Source: Rhodovulum tesquicola
Lineage (GTDB): Bacteria > Pseudomonadota > Alphaproteobacteria > Rhodobacterales > Rhodobacteraceae
Assembly: GCF_024128855.1 (NCBI RefSeq)
Contig: NZ_JAMYDV010000017.1
Span: forward strand, 1-64,000
Reading direction: 5' to 3'
DNA: 64,000 nt
Every line of letters begins with the position of its first letter. Position 1 is the first letter of the stretch. This document shows, in pieces, positions 34,186 to 43,558 of this stretch. The notes under the pieces are model-generated. The model saw nothing but the letters and a program-made list of their open reading frames with translations, was not told the DNA's origin and did no database searches. The position numbers and the translations under genes are program-made.

Positions 34186-35634
34186 ATGTTTGACCTGCGT
34201 CCCGTCGGATATGTGATCGGCCTGCTGGTCGCCGTTCTGGGCGCGACCATGCTGCTGCCGATGGTTGTGGACATGGCGGCGGGGAACCCGAACTGGCGGG
34301 CCTTCCTGGAAGCTGCGATCATCACCGGGCTGACCGGCGGTCTGGTCGCGCTGGCCTGCGCCAACGGGGTCGGGGACCGGCTGACGCTGCAACAGACCTT
34401 TCTGCTGACCTCGGGGGTGTGGCTGGTGCTGCCGGTCTTCGGCGCGCTGCCCTTCGTGCTGGGTGCGCCGGATGCCCGGCCGGTGGATGCCTTTTTCGAG
34501 GCGATGTCGGGGCTGACCACCACCGGGTCCACGGTGTTTTCCGGACTCGACGAGTTGCCGCGCGGCACGCTGTTATGGCGTTCGATGCTGCAATGGTTCG
34601 GCGGCATCGGGATCATCGTCGTGGCGATGGCCTTCCTGCCGGAACTCCGGGTGGGGGGGATGCAGATCTTCCGCTCGGAGGCGTTCGAGACCTCGGGCAA
34701 GGTGCTGCCGCGCGCGGCGCAGATCGCCTCGCAGATCTGGTGGATCTATGTCGCGCTGACCATTGCCTGCGGCTTTGCCTATGGCGCGGCGGGGATGGAT
34801 TCGTTCGATGCGCTGAACCATGCGCTCACCACGATGTCGACGGGCGGATTCTCCACCCGCGATGCCTCGTTCGGGGCGTTCCAGGGAGCGGCGGAATATG
34901 TCGCGGCGGTGTTCATGATCCTCGCCAGCCTGCCCTTCGTGCGCTATGTGCAGTTCATGGCGGGCGAGCCGCGGCCGCTGTTGCGCGACAGCCAGATTCG
35001 GACCTATCTGACCCTGATCTTCGGGTTCGTGCTGCTGATGGCGGCCTATCGCGTCCTGATCAACGAGGACCATGCCGAGCATGCCTTCCGCGAGGGCGTC
35101 TTCAATGTCGTCTCGATCATCTCGGGCACGGGCTATGCCAGCACCGATTACCAGCTCTGGGGCTCGTTCCCGATGATCGCGTTCTTCTTCATCGGGCTGA
35201 TCGGCGGTTGCTCGGCCTCGACCGCCTGTTCGGTCAAGGTGTTCCGCTACCAGATCCTGTTCTCGGCGATCCGGGTGCGGATCAAGGCGATCCACGCCCC
35301 GCACGGTCTGTTCCAGCCGCGGTTCGAGGGGCAGCCGGTGGATGACGACGTGCTGTCCTCGGTGATGTCGTTCTTCGTGTTCTTCGTGGTCACGCTGGGG
35401 CTGACCGCGGTGCTGCTGAGTGCGACGGGGCTGGATGCCACCACGTCGCTGTCGGGGGCGGCGACGGCGCTGGCCAATATCGGGCCGGGGCTGGGCGAGC
35501 ATATCGGGCCGTCAGGCAATTTCGCCGGGCTGAACGACCCGGCGAAATGGATCCTGTCGGTCGCGATGCTGATCGGGCGGCTGGAACTGCTGGTGGTCTT
35601 CGCGATCCTGACCACGCAGTTCTGGCGCGCCTGA
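34186..35634 (+). CDS. trkH: TrkH-type potassium uptake protein
   Basis: This 482-residue membrane protein has the four-fold MPM repeat of Trk/Ktr channels. The selectivity-filter segments are visible in order: LTTTGSTVFSG, TMSTGGFSTRD, ISGTGYASTD and LANIGPGLGE. RSMLQWFGGIGIIVVAMA and the C-terminal MLIGRLELLVVFAIL are TrkH signatures. It imports potassium with the TrkA regulator, which is not encoded here. It ends 6 bp from the stop of the convergent gene. Confidence 0.95.
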   Translation: MFDLRPVGYVIGLLVAVLGATMLLPMVVDMAAGNPNWRAFLEAAIITGLTGGLVALACANGVGDRLTLQQTFLLTSGVWLVLPVFGALPFVLGAPDARPVDAFFEAMSGLTTTGSTVFSGLDELPRGTLLWRSMLQWFGGIGIIVVAMAFLPELRVGGMQIFRSEAFETSGKVLPRAAQIASQIWWIYVALTIACGFAYGAAGMDSFDALNHALTTMSTGGFSTRDASFGAFQGAAEYVAAVFMILASLPFVRYVQFMAGEPRPLLRDSQIRTYLTLIFGFVLLMAAYRVLINEDHAEHAFREGVFNVVSIISGTGYASTDYQLWGSFPMIAFFFIGLIGGCSASTACSVKVFRYQILFSAIRVRIKAIHAPHGLFQPRFEGQPVDDDVLSSVMSFFVFFVVTLGLTAVLLSATGLDATTSLSGAATALANIGPGLGEHIGPSGNFAGLNDPAKWILSVAMLIGRLELLVVFAILTTQFWRA

Positions 35635-35640
35635 TACCCC

Positions 35641-37371
35641 CTAGTTCCAGCAGGACACGGGCACCGTCATGTCGGCTGCGCGGCGGGAGAGCAGCGCGGG
35701 CGGCAGCGCGCCCTCGGCCTCGGAGGCGCGCATCTCGATGCCGTTCTCGGACAGGAAGGCGCCGACCGAGGCGATATCGGCCAGGTAGCGCACATTTCCA
35801 GGCAATTGCCGCGCCCCCTCGGCGGGGGGCAGCAGCACGCCGAGAACCGCGCCCGCGGCATCGAAGACCGGCCCGCCGGTATCGCCGGGCAGCGCCTCGA
35901 TCTCCAGCCGGGCGATGCCGTCCTCGCCGTTCAGCCCGCGCAGATCGGCCAGCATGCCCTGGGTCAGCACCGGCAGGTCCAGCACCTCGCCATAGGAAAA
36001 GCCCGCCACCGCCACGTCCGAGCGCAGCCGCGGCACCCGTGCCTGGAAGCTGGCATAGTCGATCGGGGCCAGCGCCACGGTGGGCTTCAGCACGGCCAGT
36101 CCCAGCGCGGACTCGCTGGCCGTCAGGCGCATCTCGACATCATGGCCGATGGTGATGCGGTTGCAGGACTCAAGCCCCTTGACGGCGGTCAGGACCGTGC
36201 CCTTGCCATCGACGAAAAAGCCCGAATGGGTCTCGTCCGGTTTGCGGATTTCCAGCCCGGCCAGCATGTCGGCGCGCTGTTCGGGGCTGGCCTCGCCCAT
36301 GGTCTGGTCGAGCGCGGCATTGGGCACGGATTCAAGCGTCTCGCGCATGGTCATCGCGGCACGCATCATCAGCCGTTCATCCTCGGCCGCGGGCCAGACC
36401 AGGGCAAAGCCCTTGACCGCCCCGCCGATCAGCCGGGCATAGGTGTAGGATTGCAGGCGTTCGTTCCTGCCGGTCAGCGTGAAGGAGGTGGCATCGCGGT
36501 CGCGCGTGCCCGAAAGCGGCACGATTTCCAGCGATTGCATGATGTCGTAGAGCCCGTACAGCGTGGCCTGATCGCCGCGCTGGCTGATCAGCAGGACCCG
36601 CACCCCGCTGTCGCCGCGTGGCCGGAAATGGACGAAGGGCGGTTCGTAGCGGTCGAACTCGACCAGGCCCAGCGGCATCTCGATCCGGATGCCCGCCTCG
36701 CGTTCATCGAGCGCGGCCATGCCCAGGCGGCCGATCTCGGCCTGATAGGCGGCGATCAGCGCGGCGCGCTGCCGGGTGGTCAGGACGCCGGTGGGGTCAT
36801 GCCCCTCCGCGGCCTGCCAGGCGGCCATGGCGTTGCGCGTGCCCGGCCCGAAGGAGGCGTCGATCGCCTGATTGTAGTGCCCCTTCCATTGCAGCGCCGT
36901 CTGGATCAGCGCGCGACCGTCGCGGTCGAGCGCGCGTTCGGCTTGCAGCGCCTCGGCCCGGGTCTCGTCGGGCAGGTCCGTCGGTGCGGGGGGGGCGGCG
37001 GGTTCGGGAGCGGCGGCGGGTTCGGCGGGCGGTTGCGGGCTTTGCAAGGCGGCACCCACGGGCCAGACCTGCTGGCTGAAATCGCCCCCGTCCGACACGA
37101 AACTGTCGCGCGGGATCGACCCGCCGCCGCGCAACTGGCGCAGCGCCGCCTCGGCCTCGGGCCGGTCATAGGGGCCAAGCGCGATCCCGTACCAACCCGA
37201 TGTCAGCCGGAAGGCGCCGACATTTCCGAAACTGCCGGCATAGCTCCGGGCGCGGTCCTCGGCCTCGTTCAGCGTGGGGTGGGCCTCGATCTGGACCCAG
37301 ACAGGATCCTGCGCCCAGCCGGGCAGGGCGGTGGCGATCATCAGCATCAGAACGGCAACAAATCTCTTCAT
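35641..37371 (-). CDS. SPOR / peptidoglycan-binding protein with degenerate trypsin-like domain
   Basis: This 576-residue exported protein has a signal peptide (MKRFVAVLMLMIATALPGWA). A SPOR-like repeat follows (WVQIEAHPTLNEAEDRARSY to about residue 105), then a Pro/Ala linker and a PG_binding_1 module (ALIQTALQWKGHYNQAIDAS). The C-terminal domain has a trypsin-like fold but no triad. Where homologous proteases have LTNAHVV, D-L-A-L-L and GNSGGP, this one has LTAVKGL (Lys398), ALGLAVLK (Gly424) and GDTGGP (Thr498). It probably binds peptidoglycan at septa or scaffolds another enzyme rather than cleaving protein. It is divergent from glyQ. Confidence 0.8.
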   Translation of the reverse strand: MKRFVAVLMLMIATALPGWAQDPVWVQIEAHPTLNEAEDRARSYAGSFGNVGAFRLTSGWYGIALGPYDRPEAEAALRQLRGGGSIPRDSFVSDGGDFSQQVWPVGAALQSPQPPAEPAAAPEPAAPPAPTDLPDETRAEALQAERALDRDGRALIQTALQWKGHYNQAIDASFGPGTRNAMAAWQAAEGHDPTGVLTTRQRAALIAAYQAEIGRLGMAALDEREAGIRIEMPLGLVEFDRYEPPFVHFRPRGDSGVRVLLISQRGDQATLYGLYDIMQSLEIVPLSGTRDRDATSFTLTGRNERLQSYTYARLIGGAVKGFALVWPAAEDERLMMRAAMTMRETLESVPNAALDQTMGEASPEQRADMLAGLEIRKPDETHSGFFVDGKGTVLTAVKGLESCNRITIGHDVEMRLTASESALGLAVLKPTVALAPIDYASFQARVPRLRSDVAVAGFSYGEVLDLPVLTQGMLADLRGLNGEDGIARLEIEALPGDTGGPVFDAAGAVLGVLLPPAEGARQLPGNVRYLADIASVGAFLSENGIEMRASEAEGALPPALLSRRAADMTVPVSCWN

Positions 37372-37551
37372 AAGTCCCGGAAACTCCATCAGTCCCACGG
37401 CCACACCCCCGTGTGCGAATCACCCTGGGACCGTAGCAAAGCGGCCGGGCGATGCACGACAAACCTCTGTCAGACGCGCAGGTTCGATTGACCCTGTTGC
37501 ACCTGTTGCCTATTGAGGCCCCGTCTTCACCGGCAAAGGGGCCCATGCGCC

Positions 37552-38496
37552 ATGAGCGACGGCAAACCGCGCAGTTTCCAGGAGATCATCCTGCGGCTTC
37601 AGGCCTACTGGGCCGCGCAGGGCTGCGCCATCCTGCAACCCTATGACATGGAGGTGGGCGCGGGCACCTTTCATCCGGCGACTACCCTGCGCGCGCTGGG
37701 CAGCCGCCCCTGGGCCGCGGCCTATGTCCAGCCCTCGCGCCGGCCGACCGACGGGCGCTATGGCGAGAACCCGAACCGGTTGCAGCATTACTATCAATAT
37801 CAGGTGCTTATCAAACCCTCGCCCCCCGATCTGCAAGAGCTTTATCTCGGCTCGCTGGCCGCCATCGGGATCGACTTCGACTATCACGACATCCGGTTCG
37901 TCGAGGACGACTGGGAAAGCCCGACGCTGGGCGCCTGGGGGCTGGGCTGGGAGGTCTGGTGCGACGGGATGGAGGTCAGCCAGTTCACCTATTTCCAGCA
38001 GGTCGGCGGGCATGATTGCCGCCCCGTCTCGGGCGAACTGACCTACGGGCTGGAACGGCTGGCGATGTATGTGCTGGGCATCGACCATGTGATGGACATG
38101 CCCTTCAACGACCCAGGCGCGCCCATCCCGCTGAAATACGGCGACGTGTTCCGCCAGACCGAAGAGGAATATTCGCGCTGGAATTTCGACGTGGCCGATA
38201 CCGGCAAGCTCCTGCACTTCTTCGAGGCGGCCGAGGCGGAATGCGTCCGCATCCTGGACCATCCGCAGGTGGATCCGCGGTCGGGCAAGCGCATCATCAT
38301 GGTGCATCCGGCCTATGACCAGTGCATCAAGGCCAGCCATTTCTTCAACCTGCTGGACGCGCGCGGCGTGATCTCGGTGACCGAGCGGCAGGCCTATATC
38401 GGGCGGGTGCGCGCGCTGGCGAAACGCTGCGCCGATGCCTTTGTCGAGACCAATGCAGGCGGCTGGACGGGCGACGCGTCGGCCGCGGCCGAATAG
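37552..38496 (+). CDS. glyQ: Glycyl-tRNA synthetase alpha subunit
   Basis: This 314-residue class II catalytic subunit pairs with GlyS to charge tRNA-Gly. [20 protein letters not shown] and [20 protein letters not shown] are the conserved N-terminal blocks. [20 protein letters not shown] is motif 2, and [13 protein letters not shown] is the class II motif 3 arginine. The start at MSDGKPRSF is chosen because 13 upstream residues are unconserved. It is followed by glyS after 9 bp, forming the usual operon. Confidence 0.96.
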   Translation: MSDGKPRSFQEIILRLQAYWAAQGCAILQPYDMEVGAGTFHPATTLRALGSRPWAAAYVQPSRRPTDGRYGENPNRLQHYYQYQVLIKPSPPDLQELYLGSLAAIGIDFDYHDIRFVEDDWESPTLGAWGLGWEVWCDGMEVSQFTYFQQVGGHDCRPVSGELTYGLERLAMYVLGIDHVMDMPFNDPGAPIPLKYGDVFRQTEEEYSRWNFDVADTGKLLHFFEAAEAECVRILDHPQVDPRSGKRIIMVHPAYDQCIKASHFFNLLDARGVISVTERQAYIGRVRALAKRCADAFVETNAGGWTGDASAAAE

Positions 38497-38505
38497 GGAC
38501 AGCCC

Positions 38506-40752
38506 ATGCCCGATCTTCTGATCGAACTGTTTTCCGAGGAAATTCCCGCGCGCATGCAGGCCGATGCGCGCGAGGCGCTGAAAAGGCGCGTGACCGATGG
38601 GCTGGTCGAGGCGGGGCTGACCTATGCCGCCGCCCGCGCCTGGTCGACGCCGCGCCGTCTGGTGCTGGCGGTCGAGGGGCTGACGGGCCGCAGCCCCGAT
38701 CTGCGCGAGGAACGCAAGGGGCCGCGGGTCGATGCGCCCGAGCAGGCGCTGGAGGGGTTCCTGCGCTCGACCGGGCTGACGAAGGATCAGTTGCAGGCGC
38801 GCGACGACAAGAAGGGGCAGGTCTGGATCGCGATCCTTGAAAAACCCGGCCGCCCCGCCGCGGACATCGTGGCCGAGGTGCTGGAGGCGACGATCCGCAA
38901 TTTCCCCTGGCCAAAGTCGATGCGCTGGGGCGCGGGCAGCTTGCGCTGGGTGCGGCCCTTGCAGTCGATCCTGTGCCTCCTGAGCGACGAGGCGGGCGCC
39001 GAGATCGTGCCGCTGGAGGTGGACGGCATCCGCGCGGGCGATGTCACCCGCGGCCACCGGTTCATGGCGCCCGCGCCGTTCCGGGTTACGGGCGTCGAGG
39101 ATTACCAGGCAAAGCTGAAACGCGCCTTCGTGATGCTGGACCAGGACGAGCGCGCCGATCACATCTGGCACGCGGCCACCAATGCGGCCTTTGCCCAGGG
39201 GCTGGAACTGGTCGAGGATCGCGGCTTGCTGGCCGAGGTCGCGGGGCTGGTGGAATGGCCCGTCGTGCTGATGGGCGCGATCCGCGAGGAGTTCCTGAGC
39301 CTGCCCGCCGAGGTGTTGCAGACCTCGATGAAGGAGCATCAGAAGTTCTTTTCGGTGCGCGATCCGAAATCGGGGCGGATTGTTCGATTCGTGACAGTCG
39401 TGAACCGCGAAACGGCCGATCACGGCGAAACCATCCTGCACGGAAACGGAAAAGTGCTGGCCGCGCGGCTGTCGGATGCGGCGTTCTTCTGGGGCAATGA
39501 CCTGGCTGTGGCGCGCGCGGGCATGGCGGACTGGCGCGCGGGGCTGGAACAGGTGACGTTCCACGGCAAGCTGGGCAGCCAGGCCGACCGCATCGCCCGG
39601 ATCGAGGCGCTGGCGCGCGAGATCGCGCCGCTGGTCGGCGCGGATGCCGATCAGGCGGCACAGGCGGCGCGGGTCGCCAAGCTGGACCTGCAATCGGCGA
39701 TGGTGGGCGAGTTTCCCGAATTGCAGGGCATCATGGGCCGGTATTACGCCGAGGCGGCGGGCCTGCCCTCCCAGATCGCCGCGGCCTGCGAGATGCATTA
39801 CAAGCCGCTGGGCCCGTCCGACGCCGTGCCGACCGAGCCCGTTTCGGTCGCCGTGGCGCTGGCCGACAAGATCGACACGCTGACCGGCTTCTGGGCCATC
39901 GACGAGAAGCCCACCGGGTCGAAGGATCCCTTTGCGCTAAGGCGTGCGGCGCTGGGGGTGATCCGGCTGGTGCTGGGGAATGGGGCCAAGTTTAGGCTCG
40001 CCTCAATCCTTGAGCTTGCACATCTAGCATTGCTCCAGAGCTTGCTCTTTCAGTCGTTAGCGGCAGTCCGTTGGATTGAGACCGGTGAAATCTTGATCGG
40101 TGAAAGAGATACAAAGTATGGACTTGGTTTCGTCCAAACCCTTCTCAAGGAGGGAAATGTCTTGAAGATTGAGCCAAATTCAAATGATCAATTTCCTCCG
40201 TTTTCCAGCACAGTTGATATTGTGTCCGACCTCCTCGCCTTCTTCCACGACCGCCTCAAGGTTCACCTGCGCGAGCAAGGCATCCGGCATGACGTGATCG
40301 ACGCCTGCCTGTCGATGCCCGGCAATGACGACCTGACGCTGCTGGTTCGCCGGGCCGAGGCGCTGAACGAGGTTCTCAGGACCGAGGATGGCGAGAACCT
40401 TGTCCAGGGGTTCCGGCGGGCGAACAATATCCTGACCCAGGCCGAGGCGAAGGACGGGGTGGAATACTCCTTTGGCGCCGATCCGAAATTCGCCGAGGAT
40501 CCGGCCGAGACGGCGCTGTTTGCCGCGCTCGACGCCGCCGAGGCCGCGATCGGTCCGGCGATGGAGCACGAGGATTTCGCCGCCGCGATGGCCGCGATGG
40601 CCGCGCTGCGCGGCCCGATCGACGCGTTCTTCGAGGCGGTGCAGATCAATGCCGAGAACGAAATCCTGCGCCGCAACCGGCTGAACCTGCTGCACCGCAT
40701 CCGCGCCACCTGTCTGGCGGTGGCCGACCTGACCCGGATCGAAGGGGCGTAG
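38506..40752 (+). CDS. glyS: Glycyl-tRNA synthetase beta subunit
   Basis: This 748-residue beta subunit provides tRNA binding for glycine charging. MPDLLIELFSEEIPARMQ and NFPWPKSMRWG are conserved blocks. FFHDRLKVHLREQGIRHDVIDA marks the HD-like and anticodon-binding C-terminal part. E. coli GlyS has 689 residues; the extra length falls largely at about residues 495-577, in the DNA patch of lower GC (39990-40235). The frame stays open through it, so a functional mosaic protein is likely. It is cotranscribed with glyQ. Confidence 0.95.
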   Translation: MPDLLIELFSEEIPARMQADAREALKRRVTDGLVEAGLTYAAARAWSTPRRLVLAVEGLTGRSPDLREERKGPRVDAPEQALEGFLRSTGLTKDQLQARDDKKGQVWIAILEKPGRPAADIVAEVLEATIRNFPWPKSMRWGAGSLRWVRPLQSILCLLSDEAGAEIVPLEVDGIRAGDVTRGHRFMAPAPFRVTGVEDYQAKLKRAFVMLDQDERADHIWHAATNAAFAQGLELVEDRGLLAEVAGLVEWPVVLMGAIREEFLSLPAEVLQTSMKEHQKFFSVRDPKSGRIVRFVTVVNRETADHGETILHGNGKVLAARLSDAAFFWGNDLAVARAGMADWRAGLEQVTFHGKLGSQADRIARIEALAREIAPLVGADADQAAQAARVAKLDLQSAMVGEFPELQGIMGRYYAEAAGLPSQIAAACEMHYKPLGPSDAVPTEPVSVAVALADKIDTLTGFWAIDEKPTGSKDPFALRRAALGVIRLVLGNGAKFRLASILELAHLALLQSLLFQSLAAVRWIETGEILIGERDTKYGLGFVQTLLKEGNVLKIEPNSNDQFPPFSSTVDIVSDLLAFFHDRLKVHLREQGIRHDVIDACLSMPGNDDLTLLVRRAEALNEVLRTEDGENLVQGFRRANNILTQAEAKDGVEYSFGADPKFAEDPAETALFAALDAAEAAIGPAMEHEDFAAAMAAMAALRGPIDAFFEAVQINAENEILRRNRLNLLHRIRATCLAVADLTRIEGA
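39990..40235 (+). other. Low-GC mosaic patch inside glyS
   Basis: Within glyS the composition falls abruptly: by my count 40021-40200 has 81 G+C in 180 bases (45 percent), against roughly 65 to 70 percent on both sides. Codons such as AAA, AAT, TTT and TCA, rare elsewhere here, are frequent. The patch is in frame and encodes LASILELAHLALLQSLL through IEPNSNDQFPPFSSTVDI. No terminal repeats or target duplication are evident. Confidence 0.8.
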
Positions 40753-40821
40753 CGTTCCTCAAGCTTCGCTTGCCAGCCGCCGGGATGGGCGTATTCTGCG
40801 GGGAACCGAAAGGACGCTGCG

Positions 40822-43410
40822 GTGCAGAAAGGCGCGGAGAACATTGAGTTTACCGAGATAACGCCGCAGGCCGACATCGCCGCGGACCGCCATGGTGCGC
40901 GCGCGAAATGCCTTCAGCGACTGGTGCGGATGGACCTGCCGCTGCCGCGCACGGTGGCGCTGTCCTTCGATGCGGTGCGCCGGATCGCACAGGGCACGCT
41001 GCCCGATGTCGCCGCGCTGATGTCGGTCTTCGGCGCCGCGCCGCTGGTCTCGGTCCGGCCGAGTTCCGAGAACCAGGACTGGGGCGGGCCGGCCTCGATC
41101 CTGAATATCGGGATGAATGACAGCCGCCATGCGGCGCTGTGTTCGACCCATGGCGAGACGGCGGCGAATGCGCTCTACCTGCGCTTCATCCAGGCCTATG
41201 CGGTGCATGTGGCGCGGCTGGACCCCGACATGTTCGAGCCCGAGGCCCCGTCGAGGGACGCGCTGCGCGCCGCACTCGACGCCTATGCCGAGGAGACCGA
41301 CGACCCCTTTCCGCAGGATCCGGGGCGGCAATTGCTGGAGGTGCTGCGCTCGATGGCGCGGGCCTGGGAGGGCACGACCGCGCGGTTGCTGCGCCAGGCC
41401 AAGGGGGCGCCGGCCGAGGCCGGGCTGGGCATGCTCGTGCAGGCGATGGTGCTGGGCGTGGGGCCGGGCGAAAGCGGCTCGGGCGTGATCCAGTTCGTCG
41501 ACAGCGTGACGGGCCAGCGCCGGATCGTGGGCCGCTACCTGTCCCAGAGCCAGGGCCGCGATGCGATTTCGGCGCGCGAGGGGGCGTTGTTCCTGACCCG
41601 CGATCCGCGCGGCGCGGCGCTGGAGGACCGCTGCCCCGACCTGGTCGCCCGGCTGCGCCGCTATGGCGACACCTGCCGACTGAACCTGCGCGAGGAAATG
41701 CGGATCGACTTCACCATCGAGGCCGGTCGGCTGTGGGTGCTGGACGCGCTGCGGGTGCCGCGCAGTGCGCGCGGGGCGGTGCGCATGGCGGTGATGCTGG
41801 CCGATGAGGGGATCATCCCGCGCGAAGAGGCGCTGTGCCGGATCGAGCCGCGCGCGGTCAGCGAATTGCTGCACAGCCAGGTCGATCCGACCGGGCCGCG
41901 CCATGTGATCGCGCATGGCATCGCGGCCAGTCCGGGCGCGGCGACGGGGCGGCTGGTGTTCGGCTCGGCCGCGGCGCAGGCCAGCGCGGCGCGCGGCGAG
42001 CCCTGCATCCTGGTGCGGCGCGAGACCACGCCCGAGGACATCCGCGGCATGCATGCCGCCGCGGGCGTGATGACCGAACGGGGCGGCATGACCAGCCATG
42101 CGGCGGTGATCGCCCGCGGGCTGGGCGTGCCCTGCGTGGTCGGCATCTCGGACATGCGGCTGAACCGGCGCGACGGGGTGCTCATTACCGCGGGCGGTCA
42201 CAAGCTGCACGAGGGCGATATCGTCACGCTGGACGGCACCAGCGGGCAGGTGTTGCTGGGGCCGGTCAAGATGCTGGAACCGGCACTGGACGACGCGTTC
42301 CAGGCGCTGATGGGCTGGGCCGAGGAAGCCTGCGATATCGGCGTGCGGGCCAATGCCGACACGCCCGCCGATGCCCAGATGGCGCGCCGCTTCGGTGCCG
42401 ACGGGATCGGGCTGTGCCGCACCGAGCACATGTTCTTCGAGGCCGACCGGCTGACGGTGATGCACGAGATGATCTTTGCCGACCGGGCGCAGGACCGCGC
42501 CTCGGTGCTGGCGCGGCTGCTGCCGATGCAGCGGGCCGATTTCAAGCGGCTGTTCGAGATCATGCAGGGGCTGCCGGTCTGCATCCGGCTGTTCGACCCG
42601 CCGCTGCACGAGTTCCTGCCGCAATCGCGCGAGGGCGTGCGGGATCTGGCCGAGGCGCTGGGGATGCCGGTTTCGGACGTGCAGCGCCGGGTGCAGGCGC
42701 TGAGCGAGTTCAACCCGATGCTGGGCATGCGCGGGGTTCGGCTGGGGATCACAATTCCCGAGATCTACGACATGCAGGCGCGCGCGATCTTCGAGGCCAC
42801 GATCGAGGCCAGCCGCCAGGGCGATCCGGTGGTGCCCGAGATCATGATCCCGCTGGTCTCGGCGATGCGCGAGGTCGAACTGGTCAAGACCCGGATCGAT
42901 TCGCTGGCCGCCGCCGTGCGCACCGAGCGGGGGGTGGATTTCGACTATCGGCTGGGTGTCATGGTCGAGACGCCGCGCGCGGCGCTGCGCGCGGGCGATA
43001 TCGTGCAGCATGCGGCCTTTCTGAGCTTCGGCACGAACGACCTGACGCAGATGACCTATGGGCTGTCGCGCGACGATGCGGGGCGGTTCATGGGGTCCTA
43101 TGTCAAGCAGGGGGTCTTTGCCGAGGATCCGTTCCATATCCTCGATGCCGAGGGGGTGGGCGAGCTTTTGCGGATCGGGGCCGAGCGCGGCCGGGAGGCC
43201 CGGCCCGGGGTTACGCTGTCGATCTGTGGCGAGCATGGCGGCAATGCCGAATCCATCGCCTTCTGCCGCGCGGCGGGGTTCGATTACGTTTCCTGTTCGC
43301 CGTTCCGGGTGCCCGTGGCCCGGCTTGCGGCGGCGCAACTGGCGCTTGGTGAGCAGGTTCATGCCGATCGAGGGGGTGCGGACGAACAGCCCCTTGCGCT
43401 TCGCTCCTGA
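40822..43410 (+). CDS. Pyruvate phosphate dikinase-like protein, N-terminal domain degenerate
   Basis: This 862-residue protein is homologous to pyruvate phosphate dikinase (PPDK). The phosphohistidine domain (TERGGMTSHAAVIARGLG) and the PEP-binding barrel with catalytic cysteine (SICGEHGGNAESI) are intact. The N-terminal ATP-grasp half is altered: VSVRPSSENQDWGGPASILN stands where PPDK has RSGA..SMPGMMDTILN, and the SQGRDAIS segment replaces AQGEDVVAG. It may not use ATP as usual PPDK does, or may be a regulatory or divergent PEP-pyruvate enzyme. Translation starts at a GTG after AAAGGA. It follows glyS at 69 bp. Confidence 0.8.
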   Translation: MQKGAENIEFTEITPQADIAADRHGARAKCLQRLVRMDLPLPRTVALSFDAVRRIAQGTLPDVAALMSVFGAAPLVSVRPSSENQDWGGPASILNIGMNDSRHAALCSTHGETAANALYLRFIQAYAVHVARLDPDMFEPEAPSRDALRAALDAYAEETDDPFPQDPGRQLLEVLRSMARAWEGTTARLLRQAKGAPAEAGLGMLVQAMVLGVGPGESGSGVIQFVDSVTGQRRIVGRYLSQSQGRDAISAREGALFLTRDPRGAALEDRCPDLVARLRRYGDTCRLNLREEMRIDFTIEAGRLWVLDALRVPRSARGAVRMAVMLADEGIIPREEALCRIEPRAVSELLHSQVDPTGPRHVIAHGIAASPGAATGRLVFGSAAAQASAARGEPCILVRRETTPEDIRGMHAAAGVMTERGGMTSHAAVIARGLGVPCVVGISDMRLNRRDGVLITAGGHKLHEGDIVTLDGTSGQVLLGPVKMLEPALDDAFQALMGWAEEACDIGVRANADTPADAQMARRFGADGIGLCRTEHMFFEADRLTVMHEMIFADRAQDRASVLARLLPMQRADFKRLFEIMQGLPVCIRLFDPPLHEFLPQSREGVRDLAEALGMPVSDVQRRVQALSEFNPMLGMRGVRLGITIPEIYDMQARAIFEATIEASRQGDPVVPEIMIPLVSAMREVELVKTRIDSLAAAVRTERGVDFDYRLGVMVETPRAALRAGDIVQHAAFLSFGTNDLTQMTYGLSRDDAGRFMGSYVKQGVFAEDPFHILDAEGVGELLRIGAERGREARPGVTLSICGEHGGNAESIAFCRAAGFDYVSCSPFRVPVARLAAAQLALGEQVHADRGGADEQPLALRS

Positions 43411-43558
43411 TGTGCTGCATGAGCCGTCTCGTCTAACATACTGATATACCTTGTGCGGCATTCTGTTGCTTTCGGGCAACGGGGGTGGACTTCGCGGCGC
43501 TCTCGCGTTAACGAATTGCCCCGCTGCCCCGAGGGGCCACGCCAGGGTTGGGGGAAGA

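Noticed and set aside
39990-40235. An intein, group II intron or insertion sequence in glyS
   Set aside because: It is about 250 bp and in frame, has no terminal repeats or splicing residues, and is too short for an intein.
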